Assembly (NCBI GenBank): GCA_903862645.1
Contig: CAIOZF010000064.1
Coordinates: 1-34,740 of the forward strand
DNA from: an uncultured Gammaproteobacteria bacterium
GTDB lineage: Bacteria; Pseudomonadota; Gammaproteobacteria; Pseudomonadales; Pseudohongiellaceae
DNA length: 34,740 nt
Reading direction: 5' to 3'
This document shows, piece by piece, positions 6,838 to 15,940 of this stretch. The notes beneath the pieces are model-generated. The model did no database searches. It was given only the letters and a program-made list of their open reading frames with translations, and had not been told where the DNA came from. Each line of letters begins with the position of its first letter. Positions within the stretch are counted from its first letter, which is position 1. A program made the position numbers and the translations under genes.

Positions 6838-8185
6838 TCAGGCCAGTTGCGCGCCAGGCCGCCCGTTCTCCACCACCCAGCGCCGGGCGGTGGACAAGCG
6901 CGTGTCAGGGTCGCGCAAGCCAGCATCGGGCATGGCACGATGCTCTGCCAGCCATTGTTGCGGTGTCACGGTGCACAACGTGTAGCCGCGCTCCTCAGTC
7001 TCGATGAATTTGACGTGAGGATTCTGCGCAAGCAGCGGACGATAAGCGTCCATGCTTCCTCCCGAAGAGGTGATCGCGGGACACGGGATAGCCGCCCCAG
7101 CCATCGGTGGAGTAAAGGGTCTGACCGTTTGTGCCGCGATTGAATTCCGCAAACAGTGTCTGTTGAGCCAGCACATTCCAGCGGGAAGTCGAGGCGCTGA
7201 GACTTCCCTCCAGCCAACGGTGCTGCTGTTCGCCCAGCATTGTTCTGGTGGGGTCGTTCAACTGACTGCATAATTCCGGCATGACAATGACGCCGGCACC
7301 ATCGTAATCGCAGGGATGCTCACTGCGATATTGCCGATCGTCCATCATGTTTATGTCCAGCAGATCACCGAAGGTCAGGCGCTGATAGATTTGCATATCG
7401 GGTCCCCGCGGCTTGGCACTGGCGCGCAGAGGCATCATTTCATAATAGGCCTGGTAGGCGGCGGCGCGGCGGCGCAGAAACGTCTCTGCGGCATCAAAAT
7501 CCTGGGACATGGCCCCGGCGTAGTTGTTGTCCACCTCATGATCATCCCAGGTGAACGCCCAGCTGGTATGTGCATGGGCGTTCTGCAGATCGGCGTCCAT
7601 ACGATAAGTGGAATACCTGGCGCGATATTGTTCCAATGTCACGGGCTCCGGACCTTCGTGCCTGCGCACAGAGAATCGGTTGGGATCATTTTCGTAGATA
7701 TAATCACCGAGGTGAACTACCAGATCCGGGTTCTGTTGAACAAGGTCACGATAGGCTGGAAAGTAGCCGCGCTCATAGTGCTGACACGACACGAAGGCGA
7801 CGCGAAATTGATCCAGGGGGCTGCCAATGACAGGTGCTGTAATCCCCCGGCCGATGCGGCTGACCGCGTCACCAACGCTGAAGCGGTAAAAGTATTCCCG
7901 ACCCGGCTGCAGACCACGCAGTTCGACGTGCACACTATGACCGAACTCCGGTAGCGCCAGAGTGGTGCCTTCGGCAACAACATTGCTCATGTTCTCCCTG
8001 TCCGCCACCTGCCAGTTGACCAGCACCGGCTCCGGCGTCATGCCATAGTCAGTCTGCAGGGGATAGGGCGCCAGTCTCGTCCAGATGACAAAACCGAGTG
8101 ATTTTCGCGGTTCAGCAGTTGCAGGTAGTTCATGGTCACTCCAGCCCGGGGCAGATGTCTCAGTTAGGTGCTCGACTTTAGGCAA
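6838..8185 (-). pseudogene. phoD: Broken PhoD-type alkaline phosphatase
   Basis: From about 8115 downward the frame is clearly PhoD: FVIWTRLAP, then VAFVSCQHYERGYF, LHLGDYIYE and WDDHEVDNNY, which keep several metal-site residues. Two defects are visible. The 5' end lacks a signal peptide and the GVASGDP block; the frame opens at a TTG at 8185 with unrelated sequence. Near 7070 the frame jumps: GYPVSRDHL is joined, out of frame, to TSSGGSMDAYRPLL and the normal C-terminus (NPHVKFIETEERGYTLC). The roughly 45-60 missing residues include the GDxHSSW metal motif. The product cannot be an active phosphatase. An intact phoD lies at 21468. A PHO-box-like site is still present upstream. Confidence 0.82.
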
Positions 8186-8190
8186 ACTTT

Positions 8191-8208
8191 TTTACAAGGC
8201 CATGACAA
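8191..8208 (-). promoter_or_regulatory. PHO-box-like site facing the broken phoD
   Basis: On the minus strand the sequence is TTGTCAT-ggcc-TTGTAAA, two 7-base units 11 bases apart, close to the PhoB consensus CTGTCAT-N4-CTGTCAY. A further TTGTCAC lies 20 bases upstream (complement of 8222-8228). This would be the original phosphate-starvation promoter of the phoD remnant. Binding is inferred. Confidence 0.48.
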
Positions 8209-8242
8209 CGATTGCGCTGAGGTGACAACGATCCTGCTGAGG
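8203..8242. repeat. Tandem 20-base direct repeat in a divergent promoter region
   Basis: Two adjacent copies of TGACAACGATnnnGCTGAGG lie at 8203-8222 and 8223-8242; only the three middle bases differ (TGC and CCT). They sit between the two PHO-box-like sites, partly overlapping the minus-strand one. Such a repeat could hold two regulator dimers or result from slippage. Confidence 0.85.
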
Positions 8243-8251
8243 TGCTGGATA

Positions 8252-8269
8252 CTGTCATGAAACCGTCGT
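8252..8269 (+). promoter_or_regulatory. PHO-box-like site facing the PI-PLC gene
   Basis: CTGTCAT-gaaa-CCGTCGT gives one perfect and one partial 7-base PhoB half site, 11 bases apart, ending 48 bases before the start codon at 8317. A weak -10 (CACACT, near 8279) lies about 10 bases downstream, the usual distance for PhoB-activated promoters. Predicted role: induction in phosphate starvation. Confidence 0.55.
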
Positions 8270-8316
8270 GTTGAAGCCCCACACTGGACGGTCACACATC
8301 TGATCGGGGACCCTGC

Positions 8317-9477
8317 ATGAAAACTGTATTGACCGCTCTGCTTTCCGCGTTGCTGTGGTTGCCCTTTCCGCCGTCGATCCTGGCGGCTGACGACAGTGAT
8401 TGCGCGGCGCTGACTGACCACAATGCGGATCAATGCCTGCGCCTCAACCATGTCCAGATGCTCGGTAGTCATAACAGTTACAAGCGCTACCCTGCTGAGG
8501 AGCTCATCACCCTGCTGAACAACTATCGTGACGGCTGGGCGAAAGACATCAGTTACGAGCATCGCCCATTGTCTGAACAACTGGAGTCCCTGGGTATCCG
8601 GCAATTTGAGCTTGATGTGTTTGCGGATCCTGATGGCGGCCTGTTCGCGGACCCGACTGGAGGAGTGTTGATTGACGACCCCGAACTGGCGCAGAGTCGC
8701 GCGGTCATGGCGGCGCCCGGACTGAAGGTGTTTCATTCTCAGGACGTGGATTACCGAACTACCTGTCTGACGTTGATTGCCTGCCTGACAGAGATTCACG
8801 ACTGGTCCATGCAGAACCCTTCACACGTGCCCATCATGGTCATGCTGGAGTTGAAAGACGCGCCACGGCAGGATTGGGGACCGCTTGAGTCCACAACACC
8901 AGTGGCGATTGACGCCAGCAATATTTTCACCGTGGATGATGAGATATGGCAGGTATTCGAGCGCTCGCAGGTGATCACGCCCGATGATGTGCGTGGTGAT
9001 TACAGCACGCTCAATGATGCGGTGATGAATAGCGGATGGCCAACGCTTGCGGAGAGTCGCGGCAAGATACTCTTCGCGCTGGATAATACCGGCCACCACC
9101 TGGATGACTATCTGTCGCGCTCGCAGATTCTTGCCGATCGCGCGTTGTTTGTCAGTGCAGAAGCGGGGCACCCGGCCTCGGCCTTTCTGAAAATGAACGA
9201 TGTGATAGCTGACGGGGACGCCATCAGATCTTATACTGAGCAAGGGTATCTGATACGAACACGCTCCGATGTGCCCAGCCACGAAGCCCGCACCGGCGAT
9301 ACGACCCGCCGGGAGCTGGCGCTGAAAAGTGGGGCGCAATATATCAGCACCGACTACGCCGAGCCCTCTGACCTGGGTTCGGACTATCAGGTGGTCCTGC
9401 CTGACACCGACGGGGTTGCACGTTGCAATCCGGTCAGTGCGCCGGCGGATTGTCACAGCGAATTCTTGACCGAATAG
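8317..9477 (+). CDS. Secreted PI-PLC-like phosphodiesterase (Ca2+-dependent PLC-C1 type)
   Basis: The 386-residue product has a cleavable signal peptide (cut near ILAADD, about residue 23). His52 in GSHNSY and a later His in KVFHSQDVDY are the two catalytic histidines of the PI-PLC TIM barrel. The acidic residues in FELDVFADP and MLELKD fit the calcium site of the bacterial/fungal Ca2+-dependent branch. The enzyme should cleave a phosphodiester in a phospholipid or related head group outside the cytoplasm, releasing a phosphorylated alcohol that secreted phosphatases could finish. The PHO-box-like site upstream and the neighbouring phosphatases support a phosphate-scavenging role. The true substrate could be another glycerophosphodiester rather than phosphatidylinositol. 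Confidence 0.85.
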   Translation: MKTVLTALLSALLWLPFPPSILAADDSDCAALTDHNADQCLRLNHVQMLGSHNSYKRYPAEELITLLNNYRDGWAKDISYEHRPLSEQLESLGIRQFELDVFADPDGGLFADPTGGVLIDDPELAQSRAVMAAPGLKVFHSQDVDYRTTCLTLIACLTEIHDWSMQNPSHVPIMVMLELKDAPRQDWGPLESTTPVAIDASNIFTVDDEIWQVFERSQVITPDDVRGDYSTLNDAVMNSGWPTLAESRGKILFALDNTGHHLDDYLSRSQILADRALFVSAEAGHPASAFLKMNDVIADGDAIRSYTEQGYLIRTRSDVPSHEARTGDTTRRELALKSGAQYISTDYAEPSDLGSDYQVVLPDTDGVARCNPVSAPADCHSEFLTE

Positions 9478-9517
9478 CGGTCTGACGCGTAGCGCAACTG
9501 CTGATATTGATTTTCAT
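9471..9517 (-). pseudogene. Short remnant of a second PPK2 gene
   Basis: From the ATG at 9517 the minus strand reads MKINIS, identical to the start of the PPK2 gene at 12132. It is then joined directly to bases encoding QQLRYASDRYS, which matches residues 50-60 ([11 protein letters not shown]) of that protein in a shifted frame. About 45 codons are missing between them, and the copy ends after these residues. The G-rich leader before both start codons is also similar. This looks like the residue of a duplicated PPK2 locus after deletion. Confidence 0.7.
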
Positions 9518-9709
9518 GTTGCCTTTCCTTCTTTCCGCTGGATGGCTGCCAGACGCACCAAACAATGCCACATACAGACATTCCTGCACAAAGTTTACTG
9601 TAACGAAGCCTCCACCAATCCTTCGCTGGTCGGCAAGGGGGCAATCGTTTAGTCTCGACTTGAATATTGGCAACCTACTATTTCAAAGAGTCTGCAAGAG
9701 GCCCTGAAA

Positions 9710-11260
9710 ATGAGCGCATCGGTGCAATCCGCAACAAGAGAGATATCTGCACACGGCGATACCCAGACACAGCCCTGCCATGTTGAGACCGTAATCATCG
9801 GGACTGGTTTCTCGGGGTTGCTGGCGGCCATTCGCTTGCAAAAGAAGGGCTGCAACGACTTCGTTTTGCTGGAAAGAAGCGCGGAGCTGGGCGGCACCTG
9901 GCAGGTCAACTCCTATCCCGGCGCAGAGGTGGACATTCCCACCAGTCTTTACTGCATCTCGTTCATCCCCTATCCGTTCAAAAAATCCTTTGCCCCGCAG
10001 AGTGAATTGCTCGCCTACATGAACCACATTATCGACAAGTTCGGTTTGCGCAAGTATGCCCGCACCAACCAGACGGTACAGCGGCTCGCCTTTGACGAGC
10101 GCGAGTGCCGCTGGCACGTGTCGACCGAAGCAGGCCAGAACTACAGCGCCCGCTTCGTGATCGACGCCAGCGGAGTGCTGGCGAATCCGCACACGCCCAA
10201 CATCAAGGGTGCGGAAACCTTCGAAGGAGCGCTGTTCCACTCCGGGCACTGGGATCACTCGGTGGTATATGAAGGAAAGCGTGTTGGCGTGATCGGCTCG
10301 GGATGCTCAGCAGCCCAGATCGTGCCGGCCATTGTGGGCAAGGTATCGCGTCTGACCCTGTTCATGGGCAAGGCACAGTGGATTCTGCCGCGCTCGGACC
10401 GGCAGTACGGCGCCGTGGAGCGTGTCGTGCGCACGCTGCCGGGCATTCGGCATCTCATCCGTCTATTCGTCTTTGCTTTCTATGACGTCAGGTTCATCGC
10501 CTTCCGCCGCTACCCGGGCATCTCGGGAGTCAGCCAACTCATGAAGGACCAGTACCGCAGAAGGTTGCAGGAGCATCTGGACAAGTACATCAAGGACGAC
10601 AAGTTGCGGCAGCACATGCTGCCCGATTACGAGCTGGGCTGTCGGCGGGTCATACCGACCAATACCTATCTCCCCGCGCTGTCCCTCGCCAATGTCGATG
10701 TGGATATCAGAGGGATCGAGTGCATCACGCCCCAGGGCATCCGCACAAAGGATGGCAAGGATATCCCGCTGGACGTCATCGTCTATGCCACCGGTTATTA
10801 CGCGTATTCGAACATGAAGGAGGCGCTGACGTTTCAGGTCGACGGGCTGGACGGTCGCAACCTCAACAGCGAATGGGAAAAAGCGGCAGTGTCATACAAG
10901 GGCATCACCGTCTCCGGCTACCCCAACTATTTCAGGGTGAATGGTCCGAACACCGGCACCGGACACAGCTCGCAGATTTCCTACATGGAGGTGGCCACTG
11001 ATTACATCGTGCAGGCCATTTGCGCGGTGCAACGGGACACCAGCATCAAGGCCATCGATGCCCGGCGCGAACTGCAGGATGCCTACGTCGCCAGCGTGCG
11101 CAGCAAGCTGCGGAAGACGGTGTGGCAGAACGCCACCTGCACGGCTTTTTACCGGAAGAACATGACCGAAGAGGTCACCGCTCTCTCCCCGGAACCAGTG
11201 ACCGGTTTCATCCTTTCCCGCAAGTGGTTCCGCTTGAGTGATTATCGATTGCTGAAGTGA
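9710..11260 (+). CDS. Flavin-containing monooxygenase, Baeyer-Villiger type
   Basis: The 516-residue protein has an FAD-binding GxGxxG (IIGTGFSG, about residue 30), the GGTW/YPG block near 62-70, a second Rossmann motif for NADPH ([10 protein letters not shown], about 198) and, between them, [11 protein letters not shown], which fits the Baeyer-Villiger fingerprint FxGxxxHxxxW. A late ATG motif (VYATGYY) also fits. Such enzymes insert oxygen into ketones or oxygenate heteroatoms, using NADPH, FAD and O2. The substrate is not determinable. There is no convincing signal peptide, so it acts in the cytoplasm. The 3' end overlaps the convergent PPK2 gene by 19 bases. Confidence 0.88.
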   Translation: MSASVQSATREISAHGDTQTQPCHVETVIIGTGFSGLLAAIRLQKKGCNDFVLLERSAELGGTWQVNSYPGAEVDIPTSLYCISFIPYPFKKSFAPQSELLAYMNHIIDKFGLRKYARTNQTVQRLAFDERECRWHVSTEAGQNYSARFVIDASGVLANPHTPNIKGAETFEGALFHSGHWDHSVVYEGKRVGVIGSGCSAAQIVPAIVGKVSRLTLFMGKAQWILPRSDRQYGAVERVVRTLPGIRHLIRLFVFAFYDVRFIAFRRYPGISGVSQLMKDQYRRRLQEHLDKYIKDDKLRQHMLPDYELGCRRVIPTNTYLPALSLANVDVDIRGIECITPQGIRTKDGKDIPLDVIVYATGYYAYSNMKEALTFQVDGLDGRNLNSEWEKAAVSYKGITVSGYPNYFRVNGPNTGTGHSSQISYMEVATDYIVQAICAVQRDTSIKAIDARRELQDAYVASVRSKLRKTVWQNATCTAFYRKNMTEEVTALSPEPVTGFILSRKWFRLSDYRLLK

Positions 11261-12132
11261 GCTTCTGCGAGCAATTGGGCACGAAACCCTTCCAGTTCCT
11301 GCTGCCGGATCTCGCCGGAGTGCGGGTACTGCAGGTCCAGCTCGCGATAATGCTGCAGGATGATGTCGGCAATGATCAGTCTGGCATTCTCTTTGTCATC
11401 CGCCGGGACCACATACCAAGGGGCATTCTGGGTGCTGGTGGCACTCAAACACGATTCGTAGGCAAGCATGTACTGGTTCCAGAAGCTGCGTTCAGTTAAA
11501 TCCCCTTCACTGAATTTCCAGTTCTTTTTCGGGTTGTCGATCCGCGACAGGAACCGCTGCCGCTGTTCCTCTTTGGACATATGCAGGAAAAACTTGATGA
11601 TCCGGGTACCGTTACGATGCAGGTGCGCTTCCATGTCGACTATCGACTTGTAGCGCTGGTCCCAGATCGTATGAACATCCAACTCTCCCACCGGTAACTT
11701 CTGGGCCAGCAGAATCTCCGGATGCACCCGCACTATCAGCACTTCTTCATAGTACGAGCGGTTGAAGATTCCGATTCGTCCACGTTCCGGCAAACATTGA
11801 TTGGTTCGCCACAGAAAATCGTGATCCAGATCGATGGCACTCGGATGTTTGAAACTGAATACCTGACACCCTTGCGGATTGATGCCGCTCATCACATGGC
11901 GAATAGCGCCGTCTTTGCCTGCCGCATCCATGGCCTGAAACACCAGCAGCAGGGAGTAGCGGTCGGACGCGTAATGCAATTGCTGGAGGTTGCTGAGTTC
12001 TTCCACCTGTGTGGCCAGCAACTTGCGATAATCGTCACTGCTTTCGTAGCACGGGTTTACCCGAGTTCGCCGTTTCGAAAGCTGCACTTTTGTGCCCGGT
12101 TCAACCCGGAAACTGCTGATATTGATTTTCAT
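11242..12132 (-). CDS. ppk2: Polyphosphate kinase 2 (PPK2 family)
   Basis: The 296-residue product starts at the ATG at 12132 ([10 protein letters not shown]); the longer open frame upstream is not protein-like. The P-loop [11 protein letters not shown] is at 65-75, and [12 protein letters not shown] at 121-132 carries the Asn-Arg and acidic lid residues of PPK2. It transfers phosphate between polyphosphate and nucleotides; whether AMP, ADP or GDP is preferred cannot be read from the sequence. The length fits the one-domain cytoplasmic subgroup related to PPK2 proteins that phosphorylate nucleotides with polyphosphate. It is divergent from the cysteine-synthase-like gene; the 160-base region between holds an ACCAGTG direct repeat and a GTACC-agt-GGTAC hairpin near 12205-12226. 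Confidence 0.92.
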   Translation of the reverse strand: MKINISSFRVEPGTKVQLSKRRTRVNPCYESSDDYRKLLATQVEELSNLQQLHYASDRYSLLLVFQAMDAAGKDGAIRHVMSGINPQGCQVFSFKHPSAIDLDHDFLWRTNQCLPERGRIGIFNRSYYEEVLIVRVHPEILLAQKLPVGELDVHTIWDQRYKSIVDMEAHLHRNGTRIIKFFLHMSKEEQRQRFLSRIDNPKKNWKFSEGDLTERSFWNQYMLAYESCLSATSTQNAPWYVVPADDKENARLIIADIILQHYRELDLQYPHSGEIRQQELEGFRAQLLAEAHFSNR

Positions 12133-12294
12133 GTTGGTGTTCCCTTCTGCTTGCTGCAGGGCTGCCGGTTGACTGGCACTTTCACTGGCCAGGAAATTGT
12201 CGCACCAGTGAGGGTACCAGTGGTACGGTAGTGGAGCACACACGCTCTGCAGTACACATCGACTTTTTTGGTATTTGAATCCAGCAGGCCTTCC

Positions 12295-13239
12295 ATGACA
12301 GCCACTCGCAACTTCCCCGAAGACGGCCGCTATTTCCAGCGCATGGCCCCCACACCTCTGGTCCCGGTGCAGCTCGATCCCGGTCAGCCACAGATCTGGT
12401 GCAAGCTGGAATTCCTCAACCCCAGTGGCTCCACCAAGGATCGCATTGCGCGGTACATGTTGGAAAAAGCCTGGCGGCAAGGGCTGGTGCGTTCACGCAG
12501 TTGGGTCACCGAAGCATCAAGCGGCTCCACCAGTCTCGCCCTCGCCCTGGCCTGCGCGCAACTCGACCTGCGCTTTCTGGCAGTAATGCCTGAAGGGGTC
12601 AGCAACGAACGCCTGCTGGGCATTCGCGCCTATGGGGGAGAGGTGCTCAGTTTGTCCAAGGCAGAAGGCATGGCAGGCGCCATCAGTCGTGCCGCTGCAG
12701 AAGCGCAGCAGCGTGGCGGCATCTGCACTCGTCAGTTCGAGAACCCTGACAATCCCGAAGCCCACCGCCTGTGGACCGCACAGGAAATCCTGGCGCAACT
12801 GCCCGGCAGCCATATTGATGCAGTTGTGTCAGGTGTTGGCACTGGTGGCACTTTGGTGGGTCTGTTCGAAGGCTTTACCCACAGTGGCTGCCATACCACG
12901 CCGGTACTCGCCCGCCCGATCAGCCGCGGGCTAATGAACGAGGCCGAATGTTGCAGCTTCAGCAGCCGCATCCCCGGCGTGATGGATGGCATGTCGCACA
13001 TCTTCAGCCGCGAACGCCTGCCCGGATTGCTGGAAATTGCCGTTGACGACGAACTGGCGCTCAACACCACGCGCCTGCTGATCCATCACGGCTTTCCGGT
13101 CGGCCCCAGCTCAGGCCTCAATTTTGCCGCCGCACGTCTGGCCGCCGCGCAACTACCTCGTGATGCCTGCATTGTTACCGTATTTCCAGACCGCATGGAG
13201 CGCTATTTTTCCACCGAGTTGTTTCAGCAGTTTCGCTGA
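12295..13239 (+). CDS. PLP-dependent cysteine-synthase-like enzyme
   Basis: Started at the ATG at 12295, the protein has 314 residues. NPSGSTKDR places the PLP lysine at Lys48, and GVGTGG near residue 185 is the phosphate-binding loop of fold-type II enzymes. The usual substrate loop TSGNTG is replaced by SSGSTS at 75-80, so the conserved Asn is lost. The substrate may then differ from O-acetylserine. The C-terminal [12 protein letters not shown] block is conserved. It might make cysteine or a related amino acid, or use another beta-substituted serine. No sulfur-assimilation genes are adjacent, and the reason for its place beside ppk2 is unclear. Confidence 0.83.
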   Translation: MTATRNFPEDGRYFQRMAPTPLVPVQLDPGQPQIWCKLEFLNPSGSTKDRIARYMLEKAWRQGLVRSRSWVTEASSGSTSLALALACAQLDLRFLAVMPEGVSNERLLGIRAYGGEVLSLSKAEGMAGAISRAAAEAQQRGGICTRQFENPDNPEAHRLWTAQEILAQLPGSHIDAVVSGVGTGGTLVGLFEGFTHSGCHTTPVLARPISRGLMNEAECCSFSSRIPGVMDGMSHIFSRERLPGLLEIAVDDELALNTTRLLIHHGFPVGPSSGLNFAAARLAAAQLPRDACIVTVFPDRMERYFSTELFQQFR

Positions 13240-13282
13240 GGGGTGCCAGCAGCTCACTCGTCAGGGTTACTCAATAGTGGCC

Positions 13283-13299
13283 GCGCGAGGCCCTCGCGC
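13283..13299. terminator. Possible stem-loop between converging genes
   Basis: GCGCGAG (13283-13289) and CTCGCGC (13293-13299) pair perfectly around GCC, in the 125-base gap between the cysteine-synthase-like and ACR3 stops. There is no T run on either strand, so a bidirectional terminator is only suggested by position. Confidence 0.3.
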
Positions 13300-13364
13300 C
13301 ATCTGGCTGCGGGCAGAATTAGCGCCGCACAGGAACAATATCCGGGGCATGCTTACTTCACTCC

Positions 13365-14465
13365 TCAAGGTTGTTTGAGTTTTGGCGCGCAAGTTGTTGC
13401 CTGGCCGGATGCGCTGTCAGGAAACCAGCTCTGCGTACGATTGGCAAAGGCGACCAGCGAAAGCATCACCGGCACCTCCACCAAAACGCCTACGACAGTC
13501 ACCAGCGCCGCACCGGAATTGAGTCCGAACAGACCGATCGCCACGGCCACCGCCAGCTCAAAGAAGTTGGAGGTGCCGATCAGTGCGCAGGGTGCAGCCA
13601 CATTGAACGGCACTTTCCACAAGCGTGCCGCGCCATAGGCAATCGCGAAAATTCCATAGGACTGAATCACCAAGGGTATGGCGATCAAACCAATCAGCAA
13701 TGGTTGATCGAGGATGATTTGTCCTTGAAAACCAAACAACAGCACCACCGTGCCCAGCAGGCCGAGTATCGACAGTGGCTTTACGCGGGCGTTGAAGCGT
13801 GACACCGCGAGTTCGCCTTGCGCCGCGTTGTCCGCGGCACGGCTGAGTTGCAGTCGCGTGATGACTCCCGCGAGCAGCGGAATCAGCACATAAAGACCGA
13901 CGGAGAGGATAAGGGTCGCCCAGGGCACCTGCAGGTCGGTCACGCCCAGCAGAAAAGCCACCAGCGGTGCGAAAGCGAAAATCATGATCACGTCATTGAG
14001 CGCCACTTGCGCCAGCGTGTAGGTGGCGTCACCCCGGGTCAGTTGCGACCAGATGAACACCATGGCGGTACAGGGCGCCGCACCCAGAAGGATAAGGCCG
14101 GCAATGTATTGGTCGGCGTCATCCGGTTCGATCAGATCGACAAAGACATAGTGAAAAAACAACACGCCAAGGCCGACCATGGTGAAGGGCTTGATCAGCC
14201 AGTTCACTACCAGCGTGATGATCAGCCCCTTGGGCCGTTCATGAATTCGCTTGAGGCTGGAAAAATCGACCGACACCATCATCGGATAGACCATTAACCA
14301 GATCAGCACCGCCACGATGAAGTTGACCGAGCCGTATTCGACACTGGCCAGAGTTTGAAAAATCCCCGGCAGCAGGCTGCCCAGGCTTATGCCTACTAAG
14401 ATACACAGCGCCACCCATACCGACAGGTAACGCTCGAAAAATCCGATTGGTGAGCGAGTGCTCAT
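13365..14465 (-). CDS. acr3: ACR3-family arsenite exporter
   Basis: The 366-residue protein has about ten membrane helices. It begins [20 protein letters not shown], and the conserved cysteine in [14 protein letters not shown] (helix 4) is the residue needed for As(III) transport in ACR3 proteins. The later signatures ALNDVIM and [11 protein letters not shown] are also typical. It should export arsenite from the cytoplasm using the proton gradient. The ATG at 14465 follows AAGGAA. No arsR or arsC is present in the window. The position head-to-head with a phosphate-starvation gene is sensible, because arsenate enters through phosphate uptake systems. Confidence 0.91.
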   Translation of the reverse strand: MSTRSPIGFFERYLSVWVALCILVGISLGSLLPGIFQTLASVEYGSVNFIVAVLIWLMVYPMMVSVDFSSLKRIHERPKGLIITLVVNWLIKPFTMVGLGVLFFHYVFVDLIEPDDADQYIAGLILLGAAPCTAMVFIWSQLTRGDATYTLAQVALNDVIMIFAFAPLVAFLLGVTDLQVPWATLILSVGLYVLIPLLAGVITRLQLSRAADNAAQGELAVSRFNARVKPLSILGLLGTVVLLFGFQGQIILDQPLLIGLIAIPLVIQSYGIFAIAYGAARLWKVPFNVAAPCALIGTSNFFELAVAVAIGLFGLNSGAALVTVVGVLVEVPVMLSLVAFANRTQSWFPDSASGQATTCAPKLKQP

Positions 14466-14476
14466 GCAAAATTTCC

Positions 14477-14513
14477 TTGTTGTATTTCCTTCAATGCGTT
14501 GACTATACAACAA
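14477..14513 (-). promoter_or_regulatory. Inverted repeat upstream of acr3
   Basis: TTGTTGTAT (14477-14485) and ATACAACAA (14505-14513) are perfect 9-base arms, 19 bases apart, 12 bases upstream of the acr3 start codon. The position and symmetry suggest a repressor operator, perhaps for an ArsR-type regulator encoded elsewhere. Confidence 0.45.
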
Positions 14514-14555
14514 CCGTTGCAGCATCAACTTGAAAGTTTCCTTCCTGTCTTTTCT

Positions 14556-14595
14556 CTGTCATCAAACTGCCTATTAATTGTCATCCTCGCTTCAC
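14556..14595 (+). promoter_or_regulatory. PHO-box-like array facing phoX
   Basis: Four 7-base units follow each other at 11-base intervals: CTGTCAT, CTGCCTA, TTGTCAT and GCTTCAC, starting at 14556, 14567, 14578 and 14589. Units one and three fit the PhoB half site CTGTCAT at seven and six of seven positions; the other two are weaker. The spacing is the PhoB one. The array lies in the shared region between acr3 and phoX. Confidence 0.58.
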
Positions 14596-14691
14596 ATTCG
14601 TGTGTTTAAGTGGTCGCGTTAACATTTTGCCTGTGAAAAACCAGGCAGAGAGCCCCGCATTCCAGTCGTGGTCTTTAGAGTTGAGTGACAC

Positions 14692-15903
14692 ATGCTGCCC
14701 GTTGCAGAAAGCAAGAAGTGTAACGAATCACGTCGTAATTTTCTTTCCTGGGGATCGTTCAGTTTTGCAGCCTTTCTGATGAATGGTGCCAGGACGCCGC
14801 TGTTTGCTGCCGATGCTCAAGCGCATCCACTGTTTACGAATCCAGTCACGCTCGGTGAGCTCGGTGCGCCAGACGAAAACGGTTTGCGCCTGCTGCCTGG
14901 ATTCCGCTCGCGCATCATCGCGCGCACTGGCCAGCCGGTCGTGTCGTCAGCAGCATACCGCTGGCACAATTCACCCGACGGCGGCGCCACTTTTGCGACA
15001 CCCGATGGTGGGTGGATCTATGTTTCCAACAGCGAAGTAAAGACCGAAGAAGGAGGCGGTGGTGTTGGGGCGGTGCGCTTCAGTGCGGCTGGCGACATCA
15101 CCGATGCCTACTCAATCCTTTCTGACTCCAACAATAACTGTGCCGGTGGGAAAACTCCCTGGCAAACCTGGCTGTCCTGCGAAGAGGTCGATCGTGGACT
15201 GGTCTGGGAATGCGATCCCTTTGGCGTAAAGCCCGGTGTTGCCCTGCCAGCTCTCGGCCGCTTCAAACACGAGGCCGTTGCTGTCGATTCGCTCAACTCA
15301 CACCTATACCTCACTGAAGACGAAGCGGATGGCGGCTTTTATCGCTTCATCCCCGCCAATGCCTTGCCCGACCTTTTCGCAGGCACGTTGCAAATTGCGG
15401 AAGTCGTGGCCAAGGGCGCCACGCGCCACATCGTCTGGCACGACGTGCCGGACCCTGCCGCGAGCAGTGTGCGCACCAGCCTGCAGGTGCCGGCTGCCGC
15501 GCATTTCAATGGTGGCGAAGGTATCGCCTGGACCGAAGGGCTCGTGTATTTCACCAGCAAGGGCGACAACCGGGTATGGCGCTTTGATATTCGTTCGAGC
15601 CAGATCGATGTCATCTACGATTTTGCGAGCGCCACGATGCCGCATTTGAGTGGAGTGGATAACGTCACTATCACTGCTTCCGGCGATGTGCTGGTGGCAG
15701 AAGATGGCGGCGACATGCAGATAGTCCTGCTCGGCCCGGATGGGCTGGTGCTGCCTGTCTTGCAGATTACTGGTCAGGATGCCTCCGAAATCTGCGGGCC
15801 GGCTTTCGATCCAGCGTTCCAGAAGTTGTATTTCTCGTCGCAGACCGGGCCCTCAAACCGACCTGACGACGGCATCCTTTATGAAATCAGTTACAGCCAT
15901 TGA
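14692..15903 (+). CDS. phoX: PhoX-family (DUF839) secreted phosphatase
   Basis: The product has 403 residues with a twin-arginine leader: Arg14-Arg15 in SRRNFL, a hydrophobic stretch and a likely cut after LFAADAQA. CAGGKTPWQTWLSCEE at 150-165, FKHEAVAVD at 191-199 and YLTED at 206-210 are PhoX/DUF839 signatures carrying metal and substrate residues. PhoX enzymes are folded with Fe and Ca cofactors before Tat export and release phosphate from many organic esters. It is shorter than classical PhoX (about 600 or more residues) and belongs to the compact DUF839 group. A PHO-box-like array lies about 100 bases upstream and the TonB receptor follows after 37 bases, so an operon is likely. The start has a weak ribosome binding site. 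Confidence 0.88.
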   Translation: MLPVAESKKCNESRRNFLSWGSFSFAAFLMNGARTPLFAADAQAHPLFTNPVTLGELGAPDENGLRLLPGFRSRIIARTGQPVVSSAAYRWHNSPDGGATFATPDGGWIYVSNSEVKTEEGGGGVGAVRFSAAGDITDAYSILSDSNNNCAGGKTPWQTWLSCEEVDRGLVWECDPFGVKPGVALPALGRFKHEAVAVDSLNSHLYLTEDEADGGFYRFIPANALPDLFAGTLQIAEVVAKGATRHIVWHDVPDPAASSVRTSLQVPAAAHFNGGEGIAWTEGLVYFTSKGDNRVWRFDIRSSQIDVIYDFASATMPHLSGVDNVTITASGDVLVAEDGGDMQIVLLGPDGLVLPVLQITGQDASEICGPAFDPAFQKLYFSSQTGPSNRPDDGILYEISYSH

Positions 15904-15940
15904 ATAAAAAAATCACCTAACACTACTATCGGGAAAACTT

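Noticed and set aside
9590-9625. PHO-box candidate before the flavin monooxygenase gene
   Set aside because: CTGTAAC-gaag-CCTCCAC matches only weakly and no spacing to a promoter supports it.
14239-14469. Minus-strand 76-codon frame near the acr3 start
   Set aside because: It is a shifted frame of the acr3 gene.
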